NCBI GenBank assembly: GCA_023459795.1
Contig: JAEWSP010000023.1
Coordinates: 1-29,519, forward strand
Origin: Bacillota bacterium
Lineage (GTDB): Bacteria; Bacillota_I; Bacilli_A; RFN20; CAG-288
Length of the DNA: 29,519 nucleotides
Direction of reading: 5' to 3'
Every line of letters begins with the position of its first letter. Positions within the stretch are counted from its first letter, which is position 1. This document shows, piece after piece, positions 29,449-29,519 of the stretch. Below the pieces are notes generated by a model, which was not told the origin of the DNA, ran no database searches, and was given only the letters and a program-made list of their open reading frames with translations. The position numbers and the translations under genes were made by a program.

Positions 29449-29519
29449 GTTACATTGTGACTGTTCAAGAGTCTGCCATGATGACAATGTAACAATTCCC
29501 TTCATGGCGGATTCCTGAA
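29449..29519. repeat. Overlapping inverted repeats at the window edge
   Basis: GTTACATTGT (29449-29458) and ACAATGTAAC (29484-29493) are perfect 10-bp inverted repeats. A second inverted repeat pairs 29465-29484 (contains TCTGCCATGA) with 29500-29519 (contains TCATGGCGGA), about 18 of 20 positions including two G-T pairs. The two interleave, so they cannot both form as simple hairpins. The second reaches the last base, so it may continue outside the window. Confidence 0.55.

Noticed and set aside
1..29519. CRISPR array or reassigned TGA code
   Set aside because: No regularly spaced repeats are present. TGA ends walJ and Trp is always TGG in the clear genes, so the code is standard.

Overview
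The window is a stretch of a low-to-moderate GC Gram-positive (Bacillota, Bacilli-like) chromosome. Two gene orders support this. One is gdpP-rplI-dnaB-walJ-rlmH, the set found near the Bacillus origin. The other is pcrA-ligA-gatC-gatA-gatB. Strong Shine-Dalgarno (SD) sites, TTGACA/TATAAT promoters and stem-plus-T-run terminators fit as well. TAA, TAG and TGA all act as stops, so this is the standard code and not a mycoplasma code. The species cannot be named from the sequence; a small-genome gut Bacilli or Erysipelotrichia relative is my guess.

Layout. 1-879 has no convincing gene: two similar hairpins, decayed coding remnants and a promoter with a long leader. 880-3795 holds a cell-surface beta-helix protein and a TetR-type regulator. 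3796-4500 has a doubtful small minus-strand ORF and tRNA-Pro(CGG). 4537-8085 (minus) encodes a 1182-residue four-helix membrane protein with a very long Pro/Glu/Lys-rich repetitive tail that I do not recognise. 8509-11066 is a HAD phosphatase-comFA-comFC operon. 11155-16391 is the core run gdpP, rplI, dnaB, walJ/yycJ and rlmH. 16446-17130 holds tRNA-Gln(CTG) and a second TetR regulator. 17219-24893 is pcrA, ligA and gatCAB. 25011-27918 is a queuosine cluster: tgt (apparently leaderless), queA and queH. 27919-28433 has no gene but holds a candidate structured RNA between a promoter and a terminator. 28434-29376 is an AT-rich DUF3644-like gene carrying a HEPN-type R-N-x3-H motif, split by a frameshift in a run of eight A. 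The window ends in overlapping inverted repeats.

How the genes work together. Most of the window is housekeeping: replication and repair (DnaB, PcrA, LigA), translation and tRNA/rRNA maturation (L9, RlmH, GatCAB, Tgt/QueA/QueH and two tRNAs), c-di-AMP turnover (GdpP), cell-wall-linked signalling (WalJ) and DNA uptake (ComFA/ComFC). tRNA-Gln(CTG) together with gatCAB suggests Gln-tRNA is made by transamidation. The AT-rich ends share a short TGAGTGGA palindrome in opposite orientation and look like accessory, mobile-element-scarred DNA around a conserved core.

The less ordinary items are the unrecognised membrane/tail protein, the broken HEPN-like gene, the candidate RNA at about 28160-28360, a 14-bp inverted repeat whose 3' arm is the pcrA ribosome-binding site, and the leaderless tgt.
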